DNA of 64,000 nucleotides from positions 59,892-123,891 of the forward strand of contig SVMA01000003.1 in the NCBI GenBank assembly GCA_015067635.1, read 5' to 3'. This stretch comes from Oscillospiraceae bacterium. GTDB taxonomy: Bacteria > Bacillota > Clostridia > Oscillospirales > Oscillospiraceae. Within the stretch, counting starts at the first letter, position 1; each line of letters opens with the position of its first letter. The notes under the pieces are model-generated. The model was not told the DNA's origin and did not search any database. It worked only from the letters and a program-made list of their open reading frames with translations. Shown here piece by piece: positions 19,722-28,477 of the stretch. A program made the translations under genes and the position numbers.

Positions 19722-19877
19722 ATGTTTTGTACTGTAATAGATATGCGCGGCGATTACGCACTGATAAAATACAATGATACCGGTATCATATCGGAAGTAG
19801 CCATTGCGTTGCTTCCTGAGGGAATTGATACAGGCGATCAGCTTAAATTTGAGGACTTTGCGTTCACAACTTTATAA
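19722..19877 (+). CDS. Small DUF3006-like protein (51 aa)
   Basis: ATG after CAGGAG; MFCTVIDMRGDYALIKYNDTGIISEVAIALLPEGIDTGDQLKFEDFAFTTL resembles the DUF3006 pattern (VDR.EGDYAVLE..DG...VPLSLLPEG...GD.L); absent from the supplied ORF track because it is short. Confidence 0.7.
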   Translation: MFCTVIDMRGDYALIKYNDTGIISEVAIALLPEGIDTGDQLKFEDFAFTTL

Positions 19878-19892
19878 AATGTAAAAATGCAC

Positions 19893-19921
19893 TTGAAATT
19901 CGCAAATCAAAGTGATATAAT
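19893..19921 (+). promoter_or_regulatory. Promoter of the aro operon leader
   Basis: TTGAAA-17-TATAAT. Confidence 0.75.
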
Positions 19922-19954
19922 AGGGACAATTCCACCACGGGAGGCCATTTGTAC

Positions 19955-20020
19955 ATGGTTATCACAGGCTTTGCTGCACAGTTTTATTTTAACTATTACT
20001 TTTTTCGCAACAAGGAGTAA
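19955..20020 (+). CDS. Phe/Tyr-rich attenuator leader peptide (21 aa)
   Basis: ATG 17 nt after GGGAGG; MVITGFAAQFYFNYYFFRNKE*, FYFNYYFF run, followed by antiterminator/terminator. Confidence 0.85.
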   Translation: MVITGFAAQFYFNYYFFRNKE

Positions 20021-20026
20021 TAGCGT

Positions 20027-20109
20027 TTTGTGCTGCAAGGATTTCCCAAGGCTACGGTAGTATTTATGATGTGCCGCACGAATCGCCATTCGTGCGGCAC
20101 TTATTATTA
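20027..20109 (+). promoter_or_regulatory. Transcription attenuator (antiterminator/terminator) of the aro operon
   Basis: Terminator stem GTGCCGCACGAAT-CGCC-ATTCGTGCGGCAC (20071-20100) then TTATTATTA; competing pairing TTTGTGCTGCA (20027-20037) with 20072-20082. Confidence 0.8.
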
Positions 20110-20121
20110 GGAGATGTTATT

Positions 20122-21123
20122 ATGATTGCTGTTCTGAAACAAGGTACAACAGAAGCGCAAACCCAGCATTTAATTGAGTGGCTGAAAAACCAGCAGCTGG
20201 ATGTTCACATTTCACAAGGTAAAGAAGTGACCATCCTTGGTCTGATCGGTGATACCAGCCGTGTAGACATGGAGCTTCTGGGCTCATTGGATATTGTGGA
20301 AACCGTCAAGCGGGTTTCCGAACCGTTTAAGCAGGCCAACAGAAAATTCCATCCCTTGGATAGCATTGTTCGGGTTGGAAATGCTGAAATTGGCGGCGGT
20401 AATTTTGCTATGATCGCCGGACCCTGCAGTGTGGAGTCTGAAGAGCAGATCATTGAGGTAGCCACAGCAGTTAAAAGTGCCGGTGCCAATGTTCTGCGCG
20501 GCGGTGCTTTTAAGCCTCGCACCTCGCCGTATGCCTTCCAGGGCATGAAGGATGCCGGAATTGAACTGCTGGTAAAGGCAAAATATGCAACAGGTCTGCC
20601 CATTGTAACGGAAATTATGAACATCAGCACTCTGGATTTGTTTGCGGATGTGGATATGATTCAGGTCGGTGCCCGAAATATGCAGAATTTCGATCTGCTC
20701 AAGGAGCTGGGAAAAACAAAGAAACCCATCCTGTTGAAGCGTGGTCTGGCAAACACCCTTCAGGAGCTTCTGATGAGTGCGGAATACATCATGAGCGAGG
20801 GCAATGAAAACATTTTGCTGTGCGAACGCGGTATTCGTACCTTCGAAACCGTTACTAGAAATACATTGGATTTGTCTGCTGTGACTGTTTTGCAGGAACT
20901 GAGTCACCTTCCCGTCATTGTGGACCCCAGTCACGCAACCGGCAAGGCGCGTTTGGTTCCTCCCATGGCCCTTGCAGCCGCTGCCGCCGGCGCAGACGGA
21001 CTGATGATAGAGGTTCATAATAACCCGTCCTGTGCCTTATGTGACGGTGCGCAGTCCCTTACCCCTGTCCAATTTGCTGAGCTTTCGCAAAAGGTACAGC
21101 AAATTCGTGAGGTTATCCAATGA
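20122..21123 (+). CDS. aroF: 3-deoxy-7-phosphoheptulonate synthase (type I-beta with N-terminal regulatory domain)
   Basis: IAGPCSVESEEQ, GGAFKPRTSPYAFQG, VIVDPSHATGKARLV; the ORF-track start 20071 is a GTG inside the terminator hairpin, real start MIAVLKQ after TTAGGAGATG. Confidence 0.95.
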   Translation: MIAVLKQGTTEAQTQHLIEWLKNQQLDVHISQGKEVTILGLIGDTSRVDMELLGSLDIVETVKRVSEPFKQANRKFHPLDSIVRVGNAEIGGGNFAMIAGPCSVESEEQIIEVATAVKSAGANVLRGGAFKPRTSPYAFQGMKDAGIELLVKAKYATGLPIVTEIMNISTLDLFADVDMIQVGARNMQNFDLLKELGKTKKPILLKRGLANTLQELLMSAEYIMSEGNENILLCERGIRTFETVTRNTLDLSAVTVLQELSHLPVIVDPSHATGKARLVPPMALAAAAAGADGLMIEVHNNPSCALCDGAQSLTPVQFAELSQKVQQIREVIQ

Positions 21124-21950
21124 ATGTCGGCATTTTAGGATTAGGATTAATTGGCGGCTCTATGGCGCGTGCCTTTTCCAAAACCGGACACAGTGTTTTT
21201 GCCGCAGATCAGGACAGTTCCGTTCTTGGCTTTGCGGAGCTTTCCGGTGCTGTTCACGGAACGCTGGATGAAAGCACTGTCTCCCAATGCGCGCTTATCT
21301 TGCTGGCAGTTTATCCCCGGGATTGTATTGCTTGGCTGGAAAAGCATGCCATTTGTATTCAAAAGGATGCCCTTGTAATGGACCTGTGCGGTATTAAAGA
21401 GGAAATTTGCAATGCTTGCTTTCCGCTTGCCCAAAAATACGGGTTTACCTTCATCGGCGGACACCCCATGGCAGGCTCTCACAACGCCGGTTTTAAGCAC
21501 AGCCGTTCCAATTTATTCCAAGGCGCACCAATGGTTTTGGTGCCGCCGGTGTTTGATGATATGCAGCTGCTGGAACGGGCAAAAAACGCCTTATCTCCAT
21601 GCAATTTCGGCTCATTTTCCGTTTGCACCGCCCAAGAGCATGACCGCATGATTGCCTTTACCTCGCAAATGCCCCACATATTGAGCAACGCCTTCATCAA
21701 ATCACCTACTGCCCTGAAGCACAAAGGCTTTTCTGCCGGCAGTTATAAGGACTTAACCCGTGTCGCATGGCTCAATCCACAAATGTGGGCGGAGCTTTGC
21801 ATGGAAAACCGGGAGAATATGCTTTATGAACTGGACACCTATATCGAAAGCCTGCAGGAATACCGTCAGGCACTTATGAATAAAGACACCGCAACACTGC
21901 ACGCACTGTTGGATGACGGAAAAAAACGCAAGGAGGAAGTTGACGGATGA
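21120..21950 (+). CDS. tyrA: Prephenate dehydrogenase
   Basis: NVGILGLGLIGGSMARAF Rossmann, GGHPMAGSHNAGF. Confidence 0.93.
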   Translation: MNVGILGLGLIGGSMARAFSKTGHSVFAADQDSSVLGFAELSGAVHGTLDESTVSQCALILLAVYPRDCIAWLEKHAICIQKDALVMDLCGIKEEICNACFPLAQKYGFTFIGGHPMAGSHNAGFKHSRSNLFQGAPMVLVPPVFDDMQLLERAKNALSPCNFGSFSVCTAQEHDRMIAFTSQMPHILSNAFIKSPTALKHKGFSAGSYKDLTRVAWLNPQMWAELCMENRENMLYELDTYIESLQEYRQALMNKDTATLHALLDDGKKRKEEVDG

Positions 21951-22999
21951 ATATTATACCGGTAAACACTTCAACTGCATACGAAGTAAAAATCGGCACT
22001 TCCCTCTTGTCTTGCCTGGGGCGTGAAGTTGCAGCGGTAACCAAGTTTGGAACAGCCGTCCTGGTCAGCGACACCAATGTCTGGCCTTTGTATGGAAAAA
22101 ACGCCGAGGAAAGCCTGCAAATCGCAGGTTTTCATGTCCATTCCTTTGTTTTCCCTTCAGGAGAAGCCAGCAAAAATGCAGAAACCTATTTGAAGATTCT
22201 TCATTTTCTTGCGGAAAATCACATCAGTCGTTCGGACTGTTTGATTGCTCTGGGTGGCGGTGTTGTAGGAGATTTGACCGGCTTTGCGGCCGCTACATAT
22301 CTCCGGGGTATCCCTTACATCCAGGTTCCCACTTCCCTGCTGGCTATGGTGGATTCCTCTGTTGGCGGCAAAACCGCCATTGATCTGCCCAACGGAAAAA
22401 ATCTGGTCGGTGCATTTTACCAGCCGAAACTGGTTTTATGTGATACAGATACACTGAGCAGCCTGCCGGAGGATATCTTCCGTGATGGCTGTGCCGAGGT
22501 CATTAAGTACGGAATTTTGTACGATGCCCAACTCTTTGCCGCATTGGAAAAGGACGGCTTGGATTTTGAACGGGAGGCCGTCATAGCCCGGTGTGTGGAA
22601 TTAAAGCGGGATGTGGTTTCCCGGGACGAATTCGATACAGGTGCCCGAATGAAATTAAATCTTGGTCATACCATCGGTCACGGTGTGGAAGCCGGCAGTC
22701 ATTTCACCGTTTCTCACGGCAAGGCAGTCGCCATCGGGACTGCCATCATCAGCCGAACAGCGGCAAAACATGATATTTGCTCCCAGGAAACCTGTGATCG
22801 GATCCAACGCATTTTGGTGCAGTTTGGTTTGCCAATCTCCACGGATTGTTCCCCACAGGTGCTTTTCGATACCGCACTCTCTGACAAAAAACGAAGTGGC
22901 GGCACTGTCAATCTCATCATTCCCCGGCAAATCGGAGATTGTATCATTCGCCCCACACCGATTCAGGAAGTAAAAGCATTGATTGAAGAAGGACTTTAA
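21947..22999 (+). CDS. aroB: 3-dehydroquinate synthase
   Basis: ALGGGVVGDLTGFAAATYLRGIPYIQVPTSLLAMVDSSVGGKTAID, NLGHTIGHGVE. Confidence 0.96.
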   Translation: MNIIPVNTSTAYEVKIGTSLLSCLGREVAAVTKFGTAVLVSDTNVWPLYGKNAEESLQIAGFHVHSFVFPSGEASKNAETYLKILHFLAENHISRSDCLIALGGGVVGDLTGFAAATYLRGIPYIQVPTSLLAMVDSSVGGKTAIDLPNGKNLVGAFYQPKLVLCDTDTLSSLPEDIFRDGCAEVIKYGILYDAQLFAALEKDGLDFEREAVIARCVELKRDVVSRDEFDTGARMKLNLGHTIGHGVEAGSHFTVSHGKAVAIGTAIISRTAAKHDICSQETCDRIQRILVQFGLPISTDCSPQVLFDTALSDKKRSGGTVNLIIPRQIGDCIIRPTPIQEVKALIEEGL

Positions 23000-23000
23000 T

Positions 23001-24149
23001 ATGGACATTACCATTTATCCCCGCCAGCTGCGGGGTGAAACAGATGTGATTCCCTCAAAATCCCAGGCGCACCGCCTATTGATCTGCGCCGCATTTGCAG
23101 ACAACCCTACCCAGCTGGTCTGCAGAGAAACAAATCAGGACATCGAAGCGACTGTTGGATGCCTGCGTGCCTTGGGCGCACAGATCACGGAAACAGACTC
23201 CGGTTACACCGTAATTCCCACGCAGGAGATTCCCACATGTGCGGAACTGCACTGCAGGGAAAGCGGCTCAACCCTTAGATTTCTGCTGCCCATCGTGGGC
23301 GCATTGGGTGTTGACGGAACATTTATCATGGAAGGTCGCCTTGCTGACCGCCCGCTTTCTCCTTTGTGGGAAGAAATGGAGCGCATGGGATGCACCCTTT
23401 CCCGTCCATCCGAAAACACCTTACGCTGTACCGGAAAACTAAAAAGCGGTGCGTATCAAATCAACGGAAATGTTACCAGCCAGTTTATCACAGGCTTGCT
23501 CTTTGCCCATTCCTTAATGGGTGACTGCACCTTGACCGTTACCGGAAAATTGGAATCCAAACCCTATGTGGAGCTTACAAATGCAGCCCTTGCCCTGTTT
23601 GCGAATCGCCACTCCCCGGGATGTGTTTCCGTAGAAGGCGATTGGAGCAACGGTGCTTTTTGGCTGGTTGCCAACCGTCTGGGAAGCGAGCTGACTGTCC
23701 GCGGACTGTCCCGGGATTCCTTACAGGGAGACCGTGCCGTAGTGGAGATTCTGCAGTTGCTTCAAAGCAGTAAGCCCACCATTTCTGTTGCAGATATTCC
23801 CGATCTGGTGCCGGTTCTGTCTGTTGCTGCCGCCGCAAATCACGGGGCAGTCTTTACGGATATTCAGCGTCTGCGACTAAAGGAATCCGACCGTGTTGCA
23901 TCTGTAATCCATATGCTGCAAAGCTTGGGCGGCAAAGCCTACGCAACGGAGGATACCTTAACCATTCTCCCCTCCTCCTTAACCGGAGGTACTGTGGATG
24001 GCTGTAACGACCACCGCATAGTCATGGCAGCCGCCATTGCCGCCACCATTTGTACTGAGCCTGTGAGAATCCTTGGCGCAGAAGCAGTTCAAAAATCTTA
24101 TCCTGCATTTTGGGCGGAATACCGCCGATTAGGAGGTAATTATGAGTAG
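23001..24149 (+). CDS. aroA: 3-phosphoshikimate 1-carboxyvinyltransferase (EPSP synthase)
   Basis: IPSKSQAHRLLICAA, ESGSTLRFLLPIVGALG, RLRLKESDR, DHRIVMAAAIAA. Confidence 0.95.
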   Translation: MDITIYPRQLRGETDVIPSKSQAHRLLICAAFADNPTQLVCRETNQDIEATVGCLRALGAQITETDSGYTVIPTQEIPTCAELHCRESGSTLRFLLPIVGALGVDGTFIMEGRLADRPLSPLWEEMERMGCTLSRPSENTLRCTGKLKSGAYQINGNVTSQFITGLLFAHSLMGDCTLTVTGKLESKPYVELTNAALALFANRHSPGCVSVEGDWSNGAFWLVANRLGSELTVRGLSRDSLQGDRAVVEILQLLQSSKPTISVADIPDLVPVLSVAAAANHGAVFTDIQRLRLKESDRVASVIHMLQSLGGKAYATEDTLTILPSSLTGGTVDGCNDHRIVMAAAIAATICTEPVRILGAEAVQKSYPAFWAEYRRLGGNYE

Positions 24150-25233
24150 TACCTACGGAGAAAGTTTGAAATTGTCCATCTTTGGGCAATCCCACAGTGC
24201 CGGAATCGGCATGGTTCTGGACGGAATTCCTGCAGGCTTACCGGTGGATATGGTGGAGCTGCAGCAATTTCTCAACCGTCGTGCACCCGGACAAAATGAC
24301 TATTCTACTGCGCGCAGGGAGACCGACACTCCGGAGTTCCTCTCCGGTATTTCCGAAGGCTTCACCTGCGGTGCGCCCATATCCGCCGTTATCCGCAACA
24401 GCAACACCCGTTCCGGTGACTATGACGATCTTCGGGATTGTCCCCGTCCCGGTCATGCAGACTATACTGCACATATTAAGTACGGTGGCTTTCACGATAT
24501 CGCAGGCGGCGGCCATTTTTCCGGCCGTTTGACCGCACCACTGTGCATCGCCGGCGGCATGTGCAAGCAATGGCTCACAGAAATGGGAATTGAAATCGGC
24601 GCGCATATTACCAGAATCGGCTCTGTTGTCACGGAGGGCTTTTCCGAACAAAATCCGCAGCTTGGACGCATCGGAACGATTTTTCCCACTCTCACCGCTG
24701 AAGCCGCGGAAGCCATGCAGGAGGAAATCTCCCGTGCAAAAGCGGACGGTGACAGTGTGGGCGGTGTGATTGAATGCGCCGTTATCGGATTGCCTGCCGG
24801 TCTGGGAGAACCCATGTTTGGCGGAATCGAAAGCAAGCTTGCACAGATCCTCTACGGCATTCCCGCTGTGAAGGGTCTGGAATTTGGTGCCGGATTTGCC
24901 TCTGCCGCCTTGCGTGGCAGTGAAAATAACGATTCCTTTGCCGTTCAGGACGGCAAAATTGTAACAGTAACAAACCGCTGTGGTGCAATTCTTGGTGGTA
25001 TCTCCAACGGCATGCCGCTATTATTCCGCATAGCCATCAAGCCCACACCCTCCATCGCCAGAGAACAGCAGAGCATTTCTCTGTCTGCCATGGAGGAAAA
25101 GGCATTGGTCATTCAAGGCCGTCACGATCCCTGTATCGTCCCCCGGGCGGTGCCTGTGGTGGAGGCTGCTGCCGCTGTTGCAATTTACGATTTGATTCTG
25201 AGCAACACCCAAACCCAGAGGAGGAAACTGTAA
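24142..25233 (+). CDS. aroC: Chorismate synthase
   Basis: SIFGQSHSAGIGMVLDGIPAG, RRETDTPEFLSG, RPGHADYTAHIKYG, GRHDPCIVPRAVPVVEA. Confidence 0.97.
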   Translation: MSSTYGESLKLSIFGQSHSAGIGMVLDGIPAGLPVDMVELQQFLNRRAPGQNDYSTARRETDTPEFLSGISEGFTCGAPISAVIRNSNTRSGDYDDLRDCPRPGHADYTAHIKYGGFHDIAGGGHFSGRLTAPLCIAGGMCKQWLTEMGIEIGAHITRIGSVVTEGFSEQNPQLGRIGTIFPTLTAEAAEAMQEEISRAKADGDSVGGVIECAVIGLPAGLGEPMFGGIESKLAQILYGIPAVKGLEFGAGFASAALRGSENNDSFAVQDGKIVTVTNRCGAILGGISNGMPLLFRIAIKPTPSIAREQQSISLSAMEEKALVIQGRHDPCIVPRAVPVVEAAAAVAIYDLILSNTQTQRRKL

Positions 25234-26375
25234 TGAATTTGGAAGAATTGCGGTCACAGATCGATGAAATTGATGACCGTCTGATTGACCTTTTCTCTCA
25301 GCGGATGGATATTGCGGCAAAAATCGGAGACTACAAGAAGGAACATCGGCTTCCCATACTCGTTCCTGCAAGAGAACGGGAAAAGCTTTCTGATGTGGCC
25401 CAAAAAGCAGGACCGGAAATGGCAAACTATACCCGTGTGCTTTACTCCATGCTGTTTGAACTGAGCCGCAGTTATCAAAGCAAGCGCAACAATGCCCTTT
25501 CTGCCCTACACCATAAGGTTCAGGATGCCATTACCCATACCTCCAAGCTCTTCCCCACCGAAGCAATGGTAGCTTGTCAAGGCGTGGAGGGTGCGTATGC
25601 ACAGATCGCCTGCGAAAAGATGATAAAGAATCCCTCCATCATGTATTTTAAGAATTTTGAAGGTGTATTCAATGCGGTTGATCACGGTCTTTGCCAGTAC
25701 GGCATCCTGCCCATTGAAAATTCCACCGCCGGTTCTGTAAACAAGGTTTACGACCTGATGATCCATCATCAATTCTCAATCGTCCGCACTGCGCGGCTGA
25801 AGATCGACCACAATCTGTTGGCAAACGCCGGTACGAGTCTTTCCTCTATCAAGGAAATATATTCCCACGAACAGGCCATCAACCAGTGCAGTCAATTCCT
25901 TTCCACCCTTTCCGGTGTCAGGATCATCCCCGTGGAAAACACCGCAATGGCCGCGCAGTTGGTCGCAAAATCCGGACGCACGGACATTGCCGCCATCTCC
26001 AGCAGGAGCTGTATGGAGCTTTATGGACTTGTCAATTTATCCCCATCCATTCAGGATAAAGATAACAATCACACCCGTTTTATCTGCATCAGCAAAAATC
26101 TTGAGATTTATCCCGGATCCGATAAAACCAGCATTATGATGATCCTGAATCACCGCCCCGGCTCTCTGTATCGGGTTCTGGCACGGATGTATGCTCTGGG
26201 TATCAACGTGACTAAGCTGGAATCCAGACCGATTCCCGAACGTGATTTTGAGTTTATGTTCTACTTCGATTTGGACACCTCGATCTATTCTGACGAGTTT
26301 GTCCAGTTGATTTGCGAATTGGACGAGCTGTGCGAAGAATTCACCTATTTGGGAAGCTATAATGAGGTGGTCTGA
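25233..26375 (+). CDS. pheA: Bifunctional chorismate mutase/prephenate dehydratase with ACT domain
   Basis: AroQ mutase N-terminus, PDT motif GVEGAYAQIA..LPIENSTAGSVN, ACT with ESRPIPE. Confidence 0.95.
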   Translation: MNLEELRSQIDEIDDRLIDLFSQRMDIAAKIGDYKKEHRLPILVPAREREKLSDVAQKAGPEMANYTRVLYSMLFELSRSYQSKRNNALSALHHKVQDAITHTSKLFPTEAMVACQGVEGAYAQIACEKMIKNPSIMYFKNFEGVFNAVDHGLCQYGILPIENSTAGSVNKVYDLMIHHQFSIVRTARLKIDHNLLANAGTSLSSIKEIYSHEQAINQCSQFLSTLSGVRIIPVENTAMAAQLVAKSGRTDIAAISSRSCMELYGLVNLSPSIQDKDNNHTRFICISKNLEIYPGSDKTSIMMILNHRPGSLYRVLARMYALGINVTKLESRPIPERDFEFMFYFDLDTSIYSDEFVQLICELDELCEEFTYLGSYNEVV

Positions 26376-27598
26376 TGATTTGCGGACTGTTGGGTGAAAA
26401 GCTGGAACACAGCTACTCTCCGGCTATTCACAAAATTTTGGGCTATTACACCTATTCTCTTTTTGAAAAAAGTCCGGAAGAACTGGAAGATTTCCTAAAA
26501 AACGGAACTTTTACCGGCATAAATGTTACAATTCCCTATAAGAAGGCAGTCATCCCGTACTGCTCTGCTCTGTCCCCCGTAGCGCAGAAACTTGGAGCAG
26601 TGAATATTCTGGTGCGACAGCCGGATGGTTCTCTGATCGGTCACAACTCCGATTATTTCGGTTTTGAAACCATGCTTGACAACAGTGGACTGCAGGTGGG
26701 CAAAAAAAAGGTTTTGGTTCTGGGCTCCGGCGGTGCAGCTAACACAGCCATTGCTGTTTTGGAAGAAAAAGGAGCACAAGTGGTAACCATATCCCGCACC
26801 GGAAGCAATCATTATGGCAACCTTTCTTTCCATTCCGATGCTGCTGTGATTGTCAATGCAACGCCGGTAGGTATGTTTCCAAATGCCGGTGAAGCTCCGC
26901 TGTCGTTATCGCATTTCCCCCGTTTAGAGGGCGTACTGGATGCAATTTATAATCCTGCCCGTACCAAACTGTTATTAGACGCAGAGGCGCGGGGAATCGT
27001 GGCGATGAACGGACTCTGGATGCTGGTGGCTCAGGCCAAGGAGGCCTCTGAGTGGTTCTCAGGCAAAAAGATCCCTAACAAAACCATCGAAGATATCTAC
27101 CATTCTTTGCAACGACAAATGGAGAATATCATTTTGATTGGAATGCCCGGCTGTGGAAAATCTGCAGTGGGTAAGCTTGTGTCGCAGATAACCGGAAAAA
27201 AATTCGTGGATACTGATGCAGTCATTGCAGAAAGAGCCGGCTGTACCATCCCCGAAATCTTCGCCAACCAGGGAGAAGCCGCATTCCGAAAGCTGGAATC
27301 TCAGGTGCTTTCCGATTTTGGCAAAAAATCCGGACTGGTTATCGCAACCGGCGGTGGCTGTGTCACACAGCCTGAAAACTATCCTCTGCTTCATCAAAAC
27401 GGCAGACTGTTCCTGATAGAACGGCGTCTGGACAAATTGGCCACACAGGGCCGTCCCCTTTCAGAAAACGGAAAACTGGAGGAAATGTATCGCATACGCA
27501 AGCCTTTGTACGACGCCTTTGCCGATTATCAAATCGAGAATCAGGGTACTGTTGCTAAGGCAGCAGAGAAAATTCTTCGCATTTGGGAGGAAATTTGA
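26375..27598 (+). CDS. aroE/aroK: Shikimate dehydrogenase / shikimate kinase fusion
   Basis: N-half GLLGEKLEHSYSPAIHK..GINVTIPYK..GAVNIL (AroE); C-half IILIGMPGCGKSAVGK..DTDAVIAERAG..ATGGGCV (AroK). Confidence 0.95.
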   Translation: MICGLLGEKLEHSYSPAIHKILGYYTYSLFEKSPEELEDFLKNGTFTGINVTIPYKKAVIPYCSALSPVAQKLGAVNILVRQPDGSLIGHNSDYFGFETMLDNSGLQVGKKKVLVLGSGGAANTAIAVLEEKGAQVVTISRTGSNHYGNLSFHSDAAVIVNATPVGMFPNAGEAPLSLSHFPRLEGVLDAIYNPARTKLLLDAEARGIVAMNGLWMLVAQAKEASEWFSGKKIPNKTIEDIYHSLQRQMENIILIGMPGCGKSAVGKLVSQITGKKFVDTDAVIAERAGCTIPEIFANQGEAAFRKLESQVLSDFGKKSGLVIATGGGCVTQPENYPLLHQNGRLFLIERRLDKLATQGRPLSENGKLEEMYRIRKPLYDAFADYQIENQGTVAKAAEKILRIWEEI

Positions 27599-28035
27599 TG
27601 AAAATTCTTGTAATCAACGGGCCCAACATCAATATGCTGGGGATTCGGGAGCCGGGTATCTACGGTAAGGATTCCTACGGGGATCTGCTGGCGCTATTGA
27701 CCACAACCGGGCAAGAGCTTGGCCTTCAAATTGACCACTTTCAGTCCAACCATGAAGGCGCCATTGTGGACACTATTCAGGATGCTTATGAGAAATATGA
27801 TGCAATCGTCATCAATCCTGCCGCGTACACCCACACTTCGGTGGCCATTTTGGATGCGCTGAAAGCTGTTTCCATTCCCGCGGTGGAAGTACACATTTCC
27901 GATGTTTCCGCCCGGGAAGCTTTCCGCCAGATTTCCTACGCCGGAATGTATTGCGAAAAAACCATTAAGGGACAAGGGATTGACGGTTATCGCCAGGCCA
28001 TTGTCTACTTAAAAGAAAAATACGGCTGTCACTGA
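27598..28035 (+). CDS. aroQ: Type II 3-dehydroquinate dehydratase
   Basis: ILVINGPNINMLGIREPGIYG, NPAAYTHTSVAILDAL, VEVHISDVSARE. Confidence 0.96.
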   Translation: MKILVINGPNINMLGIREPGIYGKDSYGDLLALLTTTGQELGLQIDHFQSNHEGAIVDTIQDAYEKYDAIVINPAAYTHTSVAILDALKAVSIPAVEVHISDVSAREAFRQISYAGMYCEKTIKGQGIDGYRQAIVYLKEKYGCH

Positions 28036-28043
28036 CAGCCGTA
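28021..28043. terminator. Bidirectional terminator embedded in the convergent aroQ and gtrA-like 3' ends
   Basis: TACGGCTGTC-ACT-GACAGCCGTA with A-rich/T-rich flanks. Confidence 0.75.
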
Positions 28044-28454
28044 TTTCTTATTTTTCTTGATGAAAACCAGGAATTTACTACCAACATAGTTAATAATTAT
28101 CACCAAAACCGACGTTATAATCTTCATTAGATTTCCGTTCTGTGCCAAAAGGTCAACAGTAAGGAACAAAATAGCCGTTTGGATCCCCCACGAGCCAATC
28201 CGACAGCCAGCAAATTTCACTGCTTCCGGCCAGACAGTCTTCCACGACCAATCATGGCTGTGAAAAACCCACGGTTTATTTGTAAGAAATGCAACCAAAA
28301 CGGCGACCGTCCAGGAAACGGTATTACTGACCACCGACGGCCAACACAGCAGGTTATAACAAGGCCAAAACACCAAATAATCCACCGCTGTCGTCAGTAC
28401 ACCGAAAATCAAATACAGCAATATATCCCGGTATTTATGAATAAGCTTATTCAT
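28029..28454 (-). CDS. GtrA family membrane protein
   Basis: Four-TM GtrA pattern: YLIFGVLTTAVDYLVFWPCYNLL...TNKPWVFHSH. Confidence 0.85.
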   Translation of the reverse strand: MNKLIHKYRDILLYLIFGVLTTAVDYLVFWPCYNLLCWPSVVSNTVSWTVAVLVAFLTNKPWVFHSHDWSWKTVWPEAVKFAGCRIGSWGIQTAILFLTVDLLAQNGNLMKIITSVLVIIINYVGSKFLVFIKKNKKYGCQ

Positions 28455-28477
28455 ACTTTGCTCCTAACAGTATATCC

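Noticed and set aside
20071-20121. ORF-track start of aroF at 20071 (GTG)
   Set aside because: This GTG is the first base triplet of the attenuator terminator stem; the SD-preceded ATG at 20122 matches the family N-terminus.
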